Assembly (NCBI GenBank): GCA_011763485.2
Contig: JAANSK020007800.1
Coordinates: forward strand, 1 to 29,466
Length of the DNA stretch: 29,466 nt
DNA from: Isoetes engelmannii
Lineage: Eukaryota; Streptophyta; Lycopodiopsida; Isoetales; Isoetaceae
Reading direction: 5' to 3'
Shown here: in pieces, positions 9,629-20,004 of the stretch
How the letters are laid out: every line of letters starts with the position of its first letter
Numbering within the stretch: the stretch's first letter is position 1
Program-made: the position numbers and the translations under genes
Notes under the pieces: generated by a model
The model's database searches: none
What the model saw: only the letters and a program-made list of their open reading frames with translations
What the model was told of the DNA's origin: nothing

Positions 9629-9630
9629 AC

Positions 9631-10627
9631 GTTAATATAATCTTTAAAAGTCATTTGGTTGCTAAATGTTTTGCATCGCCAGCATTGCTATTCCTCCTAC
9701 ATATAAAGCATACTTACATGTACAAGAAAACAGATAATGCATTTGTCTCATCATCTTATAGGAATGGCTCTTCATGAGAATTAGAGGAGTGGCTTGAAGC
9801 TGAAGCTTCCCTGATGGCAGCTTATTTTGCTAGTATATCTTGAATCAAATTGTTGGGTAAAATACTCTATACGACACATTCTTTGCAGAAAAACCTAATG
9901 TATGATCAACTGTTTTGCTTTTGAAGTTAATCAATAAAAAACTTAAGAAACTTGATTACAGCAAAGGAAAAGTTCGCACAAAATGCTATAATAGATGGAT
10001 CAGGTACTTGTTTCGTCCAGTTTCAACCTTCTAAGTACATAACTCGGTTCAAATGATAATATAATATGGTGTTGAAATTTCTCATCCCACAATTACTTCC
10101 TTGCTTTTTAAGCATGACGCTGTGCTTCCAACTTGCTTGCTTAAATTGCATGGTAAACTAGGGCAAGAAACTATAAAATAGAGAGCAGGCCGGTGGATTC
10201 CCTCATCTTCATAGCCTCCGACCTGTCTTTAACCCAGGTAATAGGACTTAAATGATCTTCCCAATATTCAAGGTTTCATTCGTCACTCACTCTCTCTGCA
10301 CTGCGTGTTAGCATAGCACGGGGGTGGATCAATGGCTTAGCTAGTGTGTGCGCTCTTGGAGTGTCAGATCCTAAGGTGTTGCATTTCTCATGTTGTCAAT
10401 AGACAGCTTTTTTTCTCTTGTACTTCTGTCTTCTATCTCCTCTCCATAACGGATTCCTATTGCAGGACTGGTTAGTAGTTTCGTGTAGCATGGGCGCAGC
10501 CACTCAGGGATTAATATGCAACCAGCTACGCCCTGAGGCTTGAAACTGTACAAAATGCAGATTTGCTGCTAACCATTTTGATGATAAATTTTAATTATTA
10601 TAAACCTGGCCCTGAAGCTTGCTTCGC
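9631..10627. other. AT-rich intergenic DNA, nothing recognised
   Basis: This follows the LINE and precedes a Copia fragment. Only short open frames are seen. The first ~150 bases may be LINE 3' untranslated region. No poly(A) tract long enough to mark a retrotransposition end is visible. Confidence 0.45.
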
Positions 10628-10795
10628 CAGGAAGCAGATAGCAGGTCATTTGTTCCCTTCAATATTGCTCAACAGCTGGCAGATGGTTTTACAAAGCCAC
10701 TTCTAGAGATCAATTCGAAGTACAGTATGTTGGGTAGCATTGAAGTCAAAAAAGAGACCGAACGTTCAGACGCTTATGACATTTTGAAGCAGTAG
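10628..10795 (+). pseudogene. Copia retrotransposon polyprotein, C-terminal fragment
   Basis: A 55-codon stretch ends at TAG (10793-10795) and reads RSFVPFNIAQQLADGFTKPL, then ends SDAYDILKQ. The QxADxFTKxL motif is the well-conserved end of the Copia RNase H domain, with short basic and acidic residues before the stop. Upstream RNase H and RT sequence is absent, and no LTR could be identified downstream, so this is an isolated tail of an old insertion. Confidence 0.8.
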
Positions 10796-11228
10796 CACTT
10801 ATCCTTCCTGCAGCTTACATCCACTAATCAGGTATACCACTTACCACTTTTTGAGCTGAACTACAGGGTATAGCATCCACCAGAGAACATCTACAGGCCA
10901 TTTGAGGAGATTACTTCCTTGGATATTAAAATCAGAACTGTCTTTATTTATAATATTCGATTTAGCAATAACATAGCATAACACATGAAAATTAAATTGT
11001 TCACATGAATCTCAAACAGAGTTTGTTCAAATGACTAACTTTACCTGAAACGTCCAATCATGGATAATGAAATCCCGTGACCATGACATGAGATGATGCA
11101 GCACCCATCTGCTGACAACTTACTCCTTCCAGAACCTCCTAGTGAATCTGCCATGTATAACAGAATCATGAGCATCAAACATGTATGAGACCAAAACAAA
11201 ATAGGCTTAAACAAAAAGAAGTTAATGT

Positions 11229-11398
11229 GACTTGCATGACCTTATGCTGGTTATTGGAACATCAATGGGTCTGGCCAACTGGTAGGCACCATTAGGTTTG
11301 CCAGCAATGTAATTTGCATGATCTTATGCAGTTCTGGTTATTGGACCATCAAATGATCTAGCCAACTGGTAACCATCCCCATTAGGTTTTGCCAGTCA
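11229..11398. repeat. ~85-bp tandem duplication
   Basis: TTGCATGACCTTATGC, GGTTATTGGA, CCATC/CATC, GCCAACTGGTA and CATTAGGTTT occur in order twice. The offset is 81 at the start (11232 and 11313) and 88 at the CCAACTGGTA block (11274 and 11362). Confidence 0.85.
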
Positions 11399-11995
11399 CC
11401 AGATCACACAGAGAATGCAACATTTAGAAGTGCTTTACTTCTAACTGGCTTGACAGACGTGGACAACACGACTAAGTATAGGCCTATGAAATAAATACAG
11501 TGACCTTGTAAATAACATGGACGTTAGAACCCATGGCTGATGCCAGGATTAGCATTGGATCAAAAGCATCCGTTTTTGCATTCTTTCTGTCAGGTATGCC
11601 TACAACATGCAATTCTTGTTACTTAGAATAGTACTCCACTTCAATAACAAATATAACAAATATGTCTATGTACTCCACATCAGATTATAAAAACTATAAA
11701 AAGAAGTGACAGAATGGCATGTGCGTCAAACTTCAACGTATATATGCTATTCGTGCATAAAACTCACTTTGTTTCTCCTAAAGACTATATCCATGGCAGT
11801 TGAATTGTATCTATGTTAGCATTATGCTACTAACAGGGGGCCATCACGTGATTTAACTGCAACAACTTAAATATATGCAGTTGGAGCTGGTACAGTGGCT
11901 TCTTTCCAAGGTTGAACAAACTTTAAGACCATGTGAAAGACCTTCCATCTTTATCTAGCATCTAATCAGATGTGGGTACGCACTCGCCTATGATG

Positions 11996-12850
11996 GCTCA
12001 AGGAAACTATTTTCATCAAGATGCTTGTAGCTAATGCCACTATGTTCAGCCAACATATATAACACTTTGTCCTTCATCAAACAAATCCGCATATTCTACC
12101 TTTATTTCACCGTCTATTGCCACATAATTTCGGTGATGATTTAGCCTTGATGTCCAATTATCAAAATAAACACAAGAAACAATGTTCCAAATGGCTCACA
12201 AAGTTCAAGGATCCATAAATAGGGTCCTCTATGAAGTTCTTATTCTTTATCATTCTCCACTCCCACAGCATCTACAGATGTTTATACTTTCTCCTCACAC
12301 TCCCCCATTATTTCACAAAAGGCATAAATTTTGTTTATTATTCATGTCATTTCAAAGATGATTAACTTCCACTGCGCCAAAGCACAAAATGAGCACAAGA
12401 CTTTTGTTAGTTGCTGTAGAAGTAAATACACGCTATTGGAGCTGGCATCCATCACCAAACCAAATATTGCTATAACTTAAAGAGGAAACTATTTTCATCC
12501 AGATTATTGATAATACCGCCACTATGTTTAGCCATCCCTCATCCTTCTAGCTAGCATCTAGATTTTATACTTTCTCTTTCATATATAAAGACTTGCACAT
12601 TTCCCTTTACTTTACAATCTAGTGCCACATAATATTGGCCATGATTTAACCTTGATTCCAAGATCAAAATGAAGACAACAAAATAAAAGGAAACGCCAAT
12701 GTAACGATAAGATACTATATGAAGTTCTCATTCTTTATCATTATCCATTTTCACAGCATCTACAGATGTTTATACCTCCTCCTAGGCTCCCACTCACCCA
12801 TTCTTTCATAAATTTCATCTAGTGGTAATATTGATTGAATTCAACTGCAC
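11996..12850. repeat. ~485-bp diverged tandem duplication
   Basis: Landmarks repeat in the same order. AGGAAACTATTTTCATC is at 12001 and 12483. CCACTATGTT followed by AGCCA comes next. TTCTTTATCATT and CAGCATCTACAGATGTTTAT follow, with TCTACAGATG at 12271 and 12759. The offset grows from 482 to 488 through small indels. No coding signal is seen. Confidence 0.8.
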
Positions 12851-13559
12851 TAATGCACAATGAATACAAAAAATTTCTAAACAGCTGCAAAAGTAGAAAG
12901 ATCAGAACATTGTCACAGTGGACTCCTCTTGGAACATCTCAACCTCTTGTTTTCTCCAATCCCGATAATTACTTGCACAAGCACTTCTCCCAGTCTTTTC
13001 ACAACTTCCTGCAATGGCTAAACAAGCAGGCCTTTTCTGACAGAGATGGCAGATAAAATGCAAATGGATTAACTCTGCAGGCCTCCTGTGACAGCTGCCA
13101 AGCCAGCAGTTTCCCTCTGCATTAGCTTAGAATTTCTTTGCTAAGCATTTTTTATTCCTCTTGGATTTGTATACTTCTTTCCTACAAAATTGTCATTCGA
13201 ACTGAGAGATCTAAAATTTGTCAAATAGAATGTACCTCAGCTGAGACCCAGCTTGCAAGACCAAACAGTGGTCCTTTGAATATATTATAGAAAAATCTCA
13301 TTCTAGAATCTTTAACATTGCAAAGCAATAGGGACAAGAAGACCAAGCTTTTTAGATTGAGGGCATCAAGCAAAAGCAGAGAATAACTGAACCAATGCCT
13401 AATTTTATGTCTATTTATCCGCTTCATAAATGTAAGCTGATTGGTAGACCAATGCAACATCAATCAATGCCAGAATCTCCAATAGAATGCACCAAGATTG
13501 ATACACCAGCAGAATCTCTGGTGCCAAGGCTCAAAATTAATATTCCCTAGAAAACCAAT

Positions 13560-14690
13560 TTGAAAACCAATTTAGATCATTCCTTCTATGGTACTGCCAC
13601 CTTCGCTTCATTTCTTGTGAAAAGCCATCTAATCCCCCTGCCTCGGGAACCATATTACTAATATTTCCAGGACTCCAGGATTTGACAGTAGACATCACGA
13701 AAAGAAGGCATGTCTAGAAAAAACTATGGGGAAACAAACATGCATAGCCAAAGAATACCTGCTGAAAATCAGGCCGTAGTTCTTCAAAACTCTATCTGCA
13801 AGCTTTTTTCCATAAACCTAGAATAAATGCCATTAGAGAAACAACCATGTCTGCTTGTAGCATGCGATTATACCCAATTGGTCTGAATTGAGCAGTCATG
13901 AACGTCTTCAGAGCTCCCTATAATGTACTCAACAAGGATAACCTGGCCACCACCTGTGACCAACATAAAACATGCGAAAGGCTAATCCCATGCATGCTAC
14001 TGCATTTGAGAGGCTTGAAAGGACAAAGCCTCTCAAATAACAGACAATAAATAGTAAAAACTATCTTCTTAAGAAACAATTTAGCAGAACCTATTGACAC
14101 ATTAGGTTATTCCAGAGATGGATTTTTTCCTGATTGCTCCAGTTTGTACGAGAAAAAAAAAATTCCAGAAGCAGGTATAGTGACCCACTTCATTCTCTAT
14201 AAGAAGCCATCTCACCAGGTAGGAACCACCTCATAAATATTCCTAAGGCTAACAGGAGTTGACAATGGATACCACTAGGAACTATCTATAATAAAAGCAT
14301 TACGGGGGAAACCCATGTACAGCCAAAACAATACCTGCTGGGATAGCCAATCAGGCTGAAGTTCTTCACCGCAAGCTGGAGTAAATGCCATTAGAGCAAC
14401 AACCATGTCTGTTTGAAACAATAGCTTCTTCTATACCCCAGTTGACCAGAAGTTATCAGAAATTATATGTCGTCAGAGCTTCCTACAATAATGTCTACAA
14501 GGGTGACTTGGGCACCCCTCCTTCGACCATTTTTTGAAGATTTTAGAGAAACTAATCTTTAAAATGAAAGGCTCCTAAATAACCAGTAATCCACAGTATC
14601 GATCATCTTTGCCATCCTTCAATTTTTTAATATCTTAACATCTACAAAGACTACTACTAACTCATTAGGCCGTTCTTCTATCGTTTATTA
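13560..14690. repeat. ~560-bp diverged tandem duplication
   Basis: Shared ordered blocks include AGCCATCT, GGAACCA, ATACCTGCTG, TAAATGCCATTAGAG (13824 and 14382), CAACCATGTCTG, TCAGAGCT and CATTAGG near 14102 and 14664. Offsets of about 558-577 show two adjacent copies with many indels. The copies appear to be non-coding. Confidence 0.75.
14004..14038. other. Perfect 13-bp stem hairpin
   Basis: ATTTGAGAGGCTT (14004-14016) pairs perfectly with AAGCCTCTCAAAT (14026-14038) around a 9-base loop. The other tandem copy (about 14570) has lost the pairing, so the hairpin is not a conserved part of the duplicated unit. Confidence 0.8.
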
Positions 14691-15528
14691 GGAAATGGGT
14701 TCTTCCTTTTACAGGTATAACTCCTCAAATTGGCCATTCGTCCTCTTTGTCAAAGAGGAAAAATTATGCTTAGTTGCAGGAAAATAGCCTTGAGCAATCA
14801 TACCAGCAAGATTATCTGTTTCTTCATGCGCGAAAAAGCATCCTAAAGATTTTTTCCGTAGGCCTTACATATGTATAATTGCATGCCCTAGCGAAATTCA
14901 TCTGATGACAACTCCTATTTTTTATGTGAAAAGTACACGGCGACCAGTACCCTGCCCGTCCTGCTTGAAAGCGAAGCTTATTCCAATATTACGCTCTAAA
15001 TAGTATCTTCAATAGCAGGTGCAAAGCTCAACTCACTACTTTTATAATAGAGATTATCGCTTCTACAACTGCAAATTACCACCTTATATTAAGAATTGGT
15101 AATAAGCACATGCTCTGCCAGTGCCAGGTTGGCATCCTCTAAGCCAATGAATGTATTGGTGATCAAAATCTCACCTAAGTCATCTGGCCATATTATAAGG
15201 AAATAAAATCACAAAGATAGCAATATCTCGGTTTAAGTTAATGTTAAAAAGAAGATAAAAATTGGTTACCAAACTAACTTGAACATCCTGTTTCAGCTTC
15301 CATAGCAATAATGCAGGATAGAACCATCCTTACAAAAAAAGTACGGGATATATTGAATTAAGAATATTCTAACCAACAAAAAAGGACTGCTCCCTTGTAT
15401 CTATAGAATAGGCCCAATAATAGACCTCTAGCAAGCACAAAAAGTGATACCAAATAACTATTACCATTTTAATTTTTAATGTCAGGTCAAATACAAGCAA
15501 CAAAGTTCAATCCTTCCTCATTTATTCC

Positions 15529-16675
15529 TCATCGACGTGTTCCCCGTTGCATATCATATGAACCAAAAGAGCCACTTGGCCCAGCTCCCCGTTTCACACC
15601 ATTTTCCACAGGAACTTGCATCTGAATTGAAAGGACCCACACTCACTATAGATTTATTCATAACTAATATAAGTTTCCCTTATGGGATTAATATGTCCCA
15701 GCACTATGACAAACAATCAACGTGTTTACAGCTCATTGACGTACCTGATGAATTGCATATGCATCACCATACTGTGCTAAACCATAGCCAACTTCTCCAC
15801 CTGGGTACACAACACCATAACCTGCATGGCATGCAAGCTAACTAAGCATCCCAAAACTTTTAAGCATTAGAACAGAATAAAGCTAATGTAGTACCTGCAC
15901 CTCCTGGACCACGTGAAACTCTCTTTTCTGTATTTGTCAATTCTGCACGGAGCTTTTCAATTTCTCTAGCCATTGTCACCAAATTTTTCTCCATGGCTTG
16001 CCTCTGCTCCAGCTGCTCATTATTTGCTTTCTTCTCGTACTCAAATGCAGTCCTAATCCATACATAGTATCAACATTATAACATGCGACAAACATGATTT
16101 GGCTAGTATGAGAAAGGGTAAGTAAAAAACCTCGCACGGTTTATTTCTTGGCGAAGAGCATCATTCTCGTTGCGTAGAACAGGAATCTGCTGACATTCTA
16201 AACGAGCACGCTGCAGCTCTTGAGTGAGATTTTGTGCCTGAGCTGTCAGCTCTTGCCTAGCAGCATTAAACTTTGCAGCATCAGCACGAACTTGGTTAAG
16301 TTCCCCCTTGAGACCTTCAGCAGCACGCAAATCTGCTTCCATCTTCGCTTGTTGCTCCATGAGACCGTGAATTTGAACATCTTTCTCAGCTTGCTGAGTT
16401 GCAAACACTTGTTGGACCCGTTGATTTTCTTGTTGTATGGCTACAAGTTCTTGTCTGAGGGCTACATGGGTAGCTGCAAGGCGTTGATTCTCAGTAAGAA
16501 GCTTTTGAATTTCGGCATGTTGGGTGGCAAGTTTCTGTTCAATTAACGCTGGAGACACTCCTGGTTGAGCAAACATGGGAATTTGAGGACCGAATCCAGG
16601 GTGCAACATTCCAGGAGCTGGGCCTCGACCAGATAACTGCATTGAAGGTGGAGGCAACCGTCCACGGGATTCCAT
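15529..16675 (-). CDS. FLL: FLX-like coiled-coil protein, complete four-exon gene
   Basis: Exons on the minus strand are 16675-16131, 16052-15895, 15821-15745 and 15621-15529 (TGA at 15531-15529). They give 290 residues. All introns (78, 73 and 123 bp) start GT and end AG, and the phases match exactly. The N-terminus [12 protein letters not shown] is Pro/Gly/Met-rich, as in FLX relatives. Residues ~50-235 form a long coiled coil with [44 protein letters not shown] and [32 protein letters not shown] and LRAEL follow. The Gly/Tyr-rich tail has YGVVYPGGE and YGDAYAIHQ. In Arabidopsis, FLX acts with FRIGIDA in activating FLC; FLX-like proteins in plants without FLC have other, mostly unknown roles, so only the family is claimed. 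An in-frame upstream ATG at 16705 would add 10 residues, but family members begin near MESRGR. No stop, frameshift or transposon interrupts it. Confidence 0.93.
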
Positions 16676-16979
16676 GGGGACACAGAGACTTAAATTTACA
16701 ACCAAAATGCTCCTTCCGCAAATAAAAAACTATATCAATCTTTTACTCCTATCTGCCTCGCCATTCCAATCTTCTCTGGTTTGTGTTTTTCGGAAGAAGA
16801 CCTCAAAAAAACAAACCTGGAAAACTAGTCGCTGTGCGGTTTTCCACCGTAACAAACCTGAAACTTGGACCTTGAGCAAAAGAACTGAAACAAGTTGTAG
16901 GCAACTATGTGAAACCTATCATAATGTTTACGTAAAAGACAGTTAGGCTCGGTTCTGCACTGTGCTCCAATCATACGTC

Positions 16980-16989
16980 GCCACGTGGC
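16980..16989. promoter_or_regulatory. Perfect G-box upstream of the FLX-like gene
   Basis: GCCACGTGGC is a 10-bp palindrome with the ACGT core bound by plant bZIP and bHLH factors. It lies about 305 bp upstream of the FLX-like start codon. A second G-box at 17086-17095 makes chance less likely, but function is inferred. Confidence 0.6.
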
Positions 16990-17031
16990 ATTTGTTTTTG
17001 GGGCAACTTTTTTTTCCGGGAGGAAGTAAAT

Positions 17032-17039
17032 TTTATAAA
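17032..17039 (-). promoter_or_regulatory. Possible TATA box of the FLX-like gene
   Basis: On the minus strand the sequence reads GTTTATAAAATTTAC, a good TATA-box match between the two G-boxes. It would place transcription start near 17005 and give a 5' untranslated leader of about 330 bases. No transcript evidence is available. Confidence 0.35.
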
Positions 17040-17085
17040 CACGCTGTTTTTTGCTTGACGTTCTTGGCTTCAACCTTCGATTGCT

Positions 17086-17095
17086 GCCACGTGGT
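17086..17095. promoter_or_regulatory. Second G-box upstream of the FLX-like gene
   Basis: GCCACGTGGT repeats the core of the site at 16980. Just outside, GTGCAGAAC (17092-17100) is the inverted partner of GTTCTGCAC near 16954. The two G-boxes therefore sit at or near the ends of an imperfect inverted arrangement. Confidence 0.55.
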
Positions 17096-17240
17096 GCAGA
17101 ACGGACGCCTAACCTTCCACATTATGGACTTCCTGTTGTGTCAACAGGGCTCCGTGCCGCCGAGCGTCGCCCTGTTTCCACAGCAGGAAAGTCCTATAAA
17201 CGGACTTTCCTATATACGGGAAGTTAAACTTCAAGTTTAG

Positions 17241-17881
17241 CAAAGTGATAGCCCATGGAGGGTTGCCATCTCGCTTGGCTTCGGGAGAATATTGTCATGA
17301 TGTTGCTTTCATTGGTTTTCATTTGTATAGGATCTTGAAGTTGTAGGTATATGGAGGAGGTCGAGTTTTTTGGTGTAATAAGTTGAAAGTTGTATTGGTA
17401 TTCTGTGATGGTGTTTGAGACCTTCGATATGAAAGAGGCTCAAAGTAGCTAAGAATTATGTAGAAGCCTCAGAATATGCACAAAATATGGATTTCTAGTT
17501 GTTTGAAATGTCATCGGTTTATTATCGTTGTCCTTTCAAATAACATGACTTTCAGCATAATGCGAATGAGGATTGCAATGCCATGCCCATACATCAAGCA
17601 AGAAACCAGTTGCAAATGACTACATAATGTGCTATTCTTAATTATATCACAAATCCTACGAGCAAGTTACAAGATCATTATGAATCCAGTAACACGACAC
17701 CATGTATCAGGCAAACTCCATAAATTAGGAACCAACTGTTATCACTCCATAAAATTAGGAAGAACGAAAAAAAAAACAGCAAAGCTCACTGTGTCAGACG
17801 ATTCCAAGATCTTCATCCATTTGCATCTGTTTCAGTGGCACAGACGAGCTCCAAGGCATTGGAGGCAGCCAAGGATCCAGT
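17241..17881. other. Intergenic DNA between the FLX-like promoter and the LTR element
   Basis: Nothing recognisable is present. An 86-codon open frame at 17629-17889 lacks motifs and runs into the LTR. It may include distal promoter sequence of the minus-strand FLX-like gene. Confidence 0.45.
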
Positions 17882-17886
17882 TAGTG
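17882..17886. repeat. LTR retrotransposon target-site duplication, left copy
   Basis: TAGTG, identical to 20685-20689. A 5-bp duplication is typical of LTR retrotransposon integrase. Confidence 0.93.
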
Positions 17887-18587
17887 TGATACGAATGGGC
17901 TCTTCTTATCTGCAAAACTCTCAAACACGGTTAGCCAAATCAACTTAAATCTCTGGAACTGGATCTTCTAACACAAATTCACCACCCAACCGAACTCAGA
18001 CTTGCGAGCACTGCAAAAGGATCTTTGGTTCTTCCCAATTCTGAGAGTCTGTTATACCCACTGGATAACCTCTGTAGGATATATTCAGAAGTTCAAGAAT
18101 GGGAGTCAAACAAGGCCCAATTCTAAGTAGCATGAAACTCTTCTCTAGCTTCTCTATATTTCGCTTCTGCCATTCATATGCTTATATAGTTCTTCTAGCT
18201 TTTTAGAGAAGGATTGCTTTTAGCTTATTTGAGAATACCTTTAGTCTATTCTGACTTAGTTCTGCAGGATCTGCCTAAATCGACTCATGGCTAGCTAACG
18301 GCCTGTTCTGGATTCAATCTAGATGATTCCGGAATTCATCTGGTCGCTACTACTGTAGCGACCACTTTCAGCTATGTTGCTTTATATTTTAATAGTTTTT
18401 GCTTTAATGTTTTTAATGTTTTTAAAACATTAACTTTAATAGCTTACTAAGGTTTATAACTTATCTCATGCTAACTTGTATTAATTCAAATCATAGTTTT
18501 ACATTTTTAGACTTTAAACCATTGAAATTGCGTATGTGTTCATCCTGCAAGTCTTCTGAGCCACATCCCCGAGCTTGTGCCATATCA
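17887..18587 (-). repeat. LTR, 3' copy of the minus-strand element
   Basis: This 701-bp repeat has TG...CA termini. It matches 20005-20684 along its length, including GGGCTCTTCTTATCTGC at the start and CATCCTGCAAGTCTTCTGAG near the end. It has extra bases around 18168-18205 that the other copy lacks. A perfect 9-bp stem (18342-18350 with 18355-18363) lies inside. Confidence 0.93.
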
Positions 18588-18590
18588 ACT

Positions 18591-18960
18591 CCTTCCCTTC
18601 CCAAGGTTGATCGTCCTCAATCATCTGCCTTGCTGGAATAAGTTCATTCCTTCTCGTCTCAAGACTGATCGAACTCGATCATCTGCCTTCAGAGAATACA
18701 TTCATTCCTTCTCATCTCAAGACTGATCGAACTCGGTCATCTGCCTTGCGAGAATAACTTCTTTAAAGACCAATCGAGCTCGATCGTCTGTCTTAAAGAA
18801 TTCCATCCCTTCTCAAAGACCAATCGAACTCGATTTTCTGTCTTTAGAAGTAACAACCTTTTTCCCAAAGCTAGTCACCTGACTATCTGCCTTGAAAGGT
18901 TTATACGTTTTCCCAAAGCTATTCGTCTGACTATCTGCTTTGAAAGGATTTCCTAGGCTA
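18591..18960. repeat. Tandem repeats of 47-58 bp inside the LTR element
   Basis: About seven copies of a unit with AAGACTGATCGAACTCGATC followed by ATCTGCCTT occur. The ATCTGCC-type landmark is at 18623, 18681, 18739, 18786, 18836, 18884 and 18933. Many units are nearly self-complementary, for example AATCGAGCTCGATC inside AAGAC...TCTT. The array abuts the polypurine tract. Confidence 0.85.
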
Positions 18961-19990
18961 GTAAACTTACCATCTATCTATAAAACATTATTCTAAGGAT
19001 CTGGCTTCTGTGCTGCAGTCACAGTTACCTCCTTAATTATTTAATCTAGAGCAACATTTGATTGAAAAGAAACTCTTTCTTTCCTTTCTTTAACTCTGAT
19101 CAAACTGAATGAATGCTCAATCCATTCAGCACTCACAAGCACACACAATTTCCTTAGTTGCTTATCTTACTCAGATAACCAGTCTGAAGATGTCGTCTCG
19201 CGTAGGCTTCTGCCTTTTTTGGTTAACATGTGAAATCTATGCAGTCATACTTTTGCTCCTCAAAAGCTTCAATTCACTTTTGTTCATCTGGAGGCTCAAC
19301 TAGCTCTGGACAATTATTTTTCGTTCTTGTCCTTCGTGCTTTTCTGTACCTTATGCATGCAACATAAACCAATCCTAAATTAAAGTTGAAACTTCTCAAT
19401 GCAAGGAATTGCATCTTTTTCTGGGAACCACCTGCATCAGAGTTTCCAATAATATGGGCAACATACTGGCCTTACTGCCACAAATTAAATTAAGGAAAAC
19501 TCAAACAAGATTCTTACGCAAAAATTTCTATTATCTCTATGGATCGGCAAAGCACAACTACGGTTTCACTAGCATGATGCAGTTTCCAAGTGCAGAATAT
19601 TCACAGCTGAAATTTGTCTCTTCCTTAAAAAAAAAAAATATTCAGTTCTTTTTATGCCAGTACATTCTTTTCTAACTACTTTTGCTCTCTAAGTCTCCAT
19701 TTACTGGATAACAATAGTTCAATAGCTTCTTAGAATGATTGCAGTAGATATCTCATTAATTTGAAGATTTACTAAATCATTCTACTTCTTTTTCTTTTCA
19801 TAATAAGATCTACAGGTTGCAGTATCTAACTGATACTCTGCAATTCTTTTTCCTTTCTCTTCTAGTTTCCTTACCTAGAATGCTTAGCATAATGGCAGTA
19901 ACTACTACGGCATTCAATCATGGCATAAACAATATCTGGAAATGGTTTAAGGTGCTAAAACAGGAATATGATTTACAAGATCAAACTTTC
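18961..19990. other. Interior of the LTR element, non-coding
   Basis: The rest of the internal region has only short open frames on both strands with no retroviral-type motifs. It is AT-rich and appears to be non-coding filler or the packaging leader. Confidence 0.6.
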
Positions 19991-20004
19991 CCTCTGATAC
20001 CAAT

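Larger units (their letters stand above)
5040..9630 (+). mobile_element. Decayed APE-type LINE (non-LTR retrotransposon), split by a hAT element
   Basis: In order on the + strand there is a possible ORF1 remnant (about 5040-5490), an apurinic-type endonuclease (from 5498), a linker (about 6388-6790), reverse transcriptase (6825-7703) and a C-terminal Cys-His knuckle (8248-8442, continuing at 9205). The protein continues after the knuckle to about 9628. The order endonuclease, RT, zinc knuckle is that of L1-like plant LINEs. Multiple frameshifts, stops and deletions make it inactive. A 746-bp hAT element at 8451-9196 interrupts it. The left boundary is uncertain, and I could not identify a poly(A) tail or flanking target duplication. 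Confidence 0.85.
10796..15528. other. AT-rich non-coding block with large tandem duplications
   Basis: No gene is supported over these 4.7 kb. Open frames are below 105 codons and lack motifs; the longest, at 15537-15845, overlaps exons of the FLX-like gene on the other strand. The structure that exists is three diverged tandem duplications, listed separately. The right end is downstream of the FLX-like stop codon and probably includes its 3' untranslated region. Confidence 0.55.

Noticed and set aside
11041-11160. Possible minus-strand exon ending in a GTAAAG donor
   Set aside because: No reading frame shows family motifs, and there is no partner exon in phase with the FLX-like gene.
15521-15526. 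AATAAA just after the FLX-like stop codon as its poly(A) signal
   Set aside because: It lies only a few bases beyond the stop codon, too close to be confident without transcript ends.
15537-15845. 102-codon + strand frame
   Set aside because: It runs antisense through exons 3 and 4 of the FLX-like gene and their intron.
16220-16546. 108-codon + strand frame opposite FLX-like exon 1
   Set aside because: It is antisense to a clearly conserved coiled-coil exon and has no features of its own.
17186-17210. 9-bp perfect stem (GGAAAGTCC/GGACTTTCC) as a terminator or operator
   Set aside because: Plant genes do not use such terminators. The stem is short and has no supporting context beyond lying upstream of the FLX-like gene.
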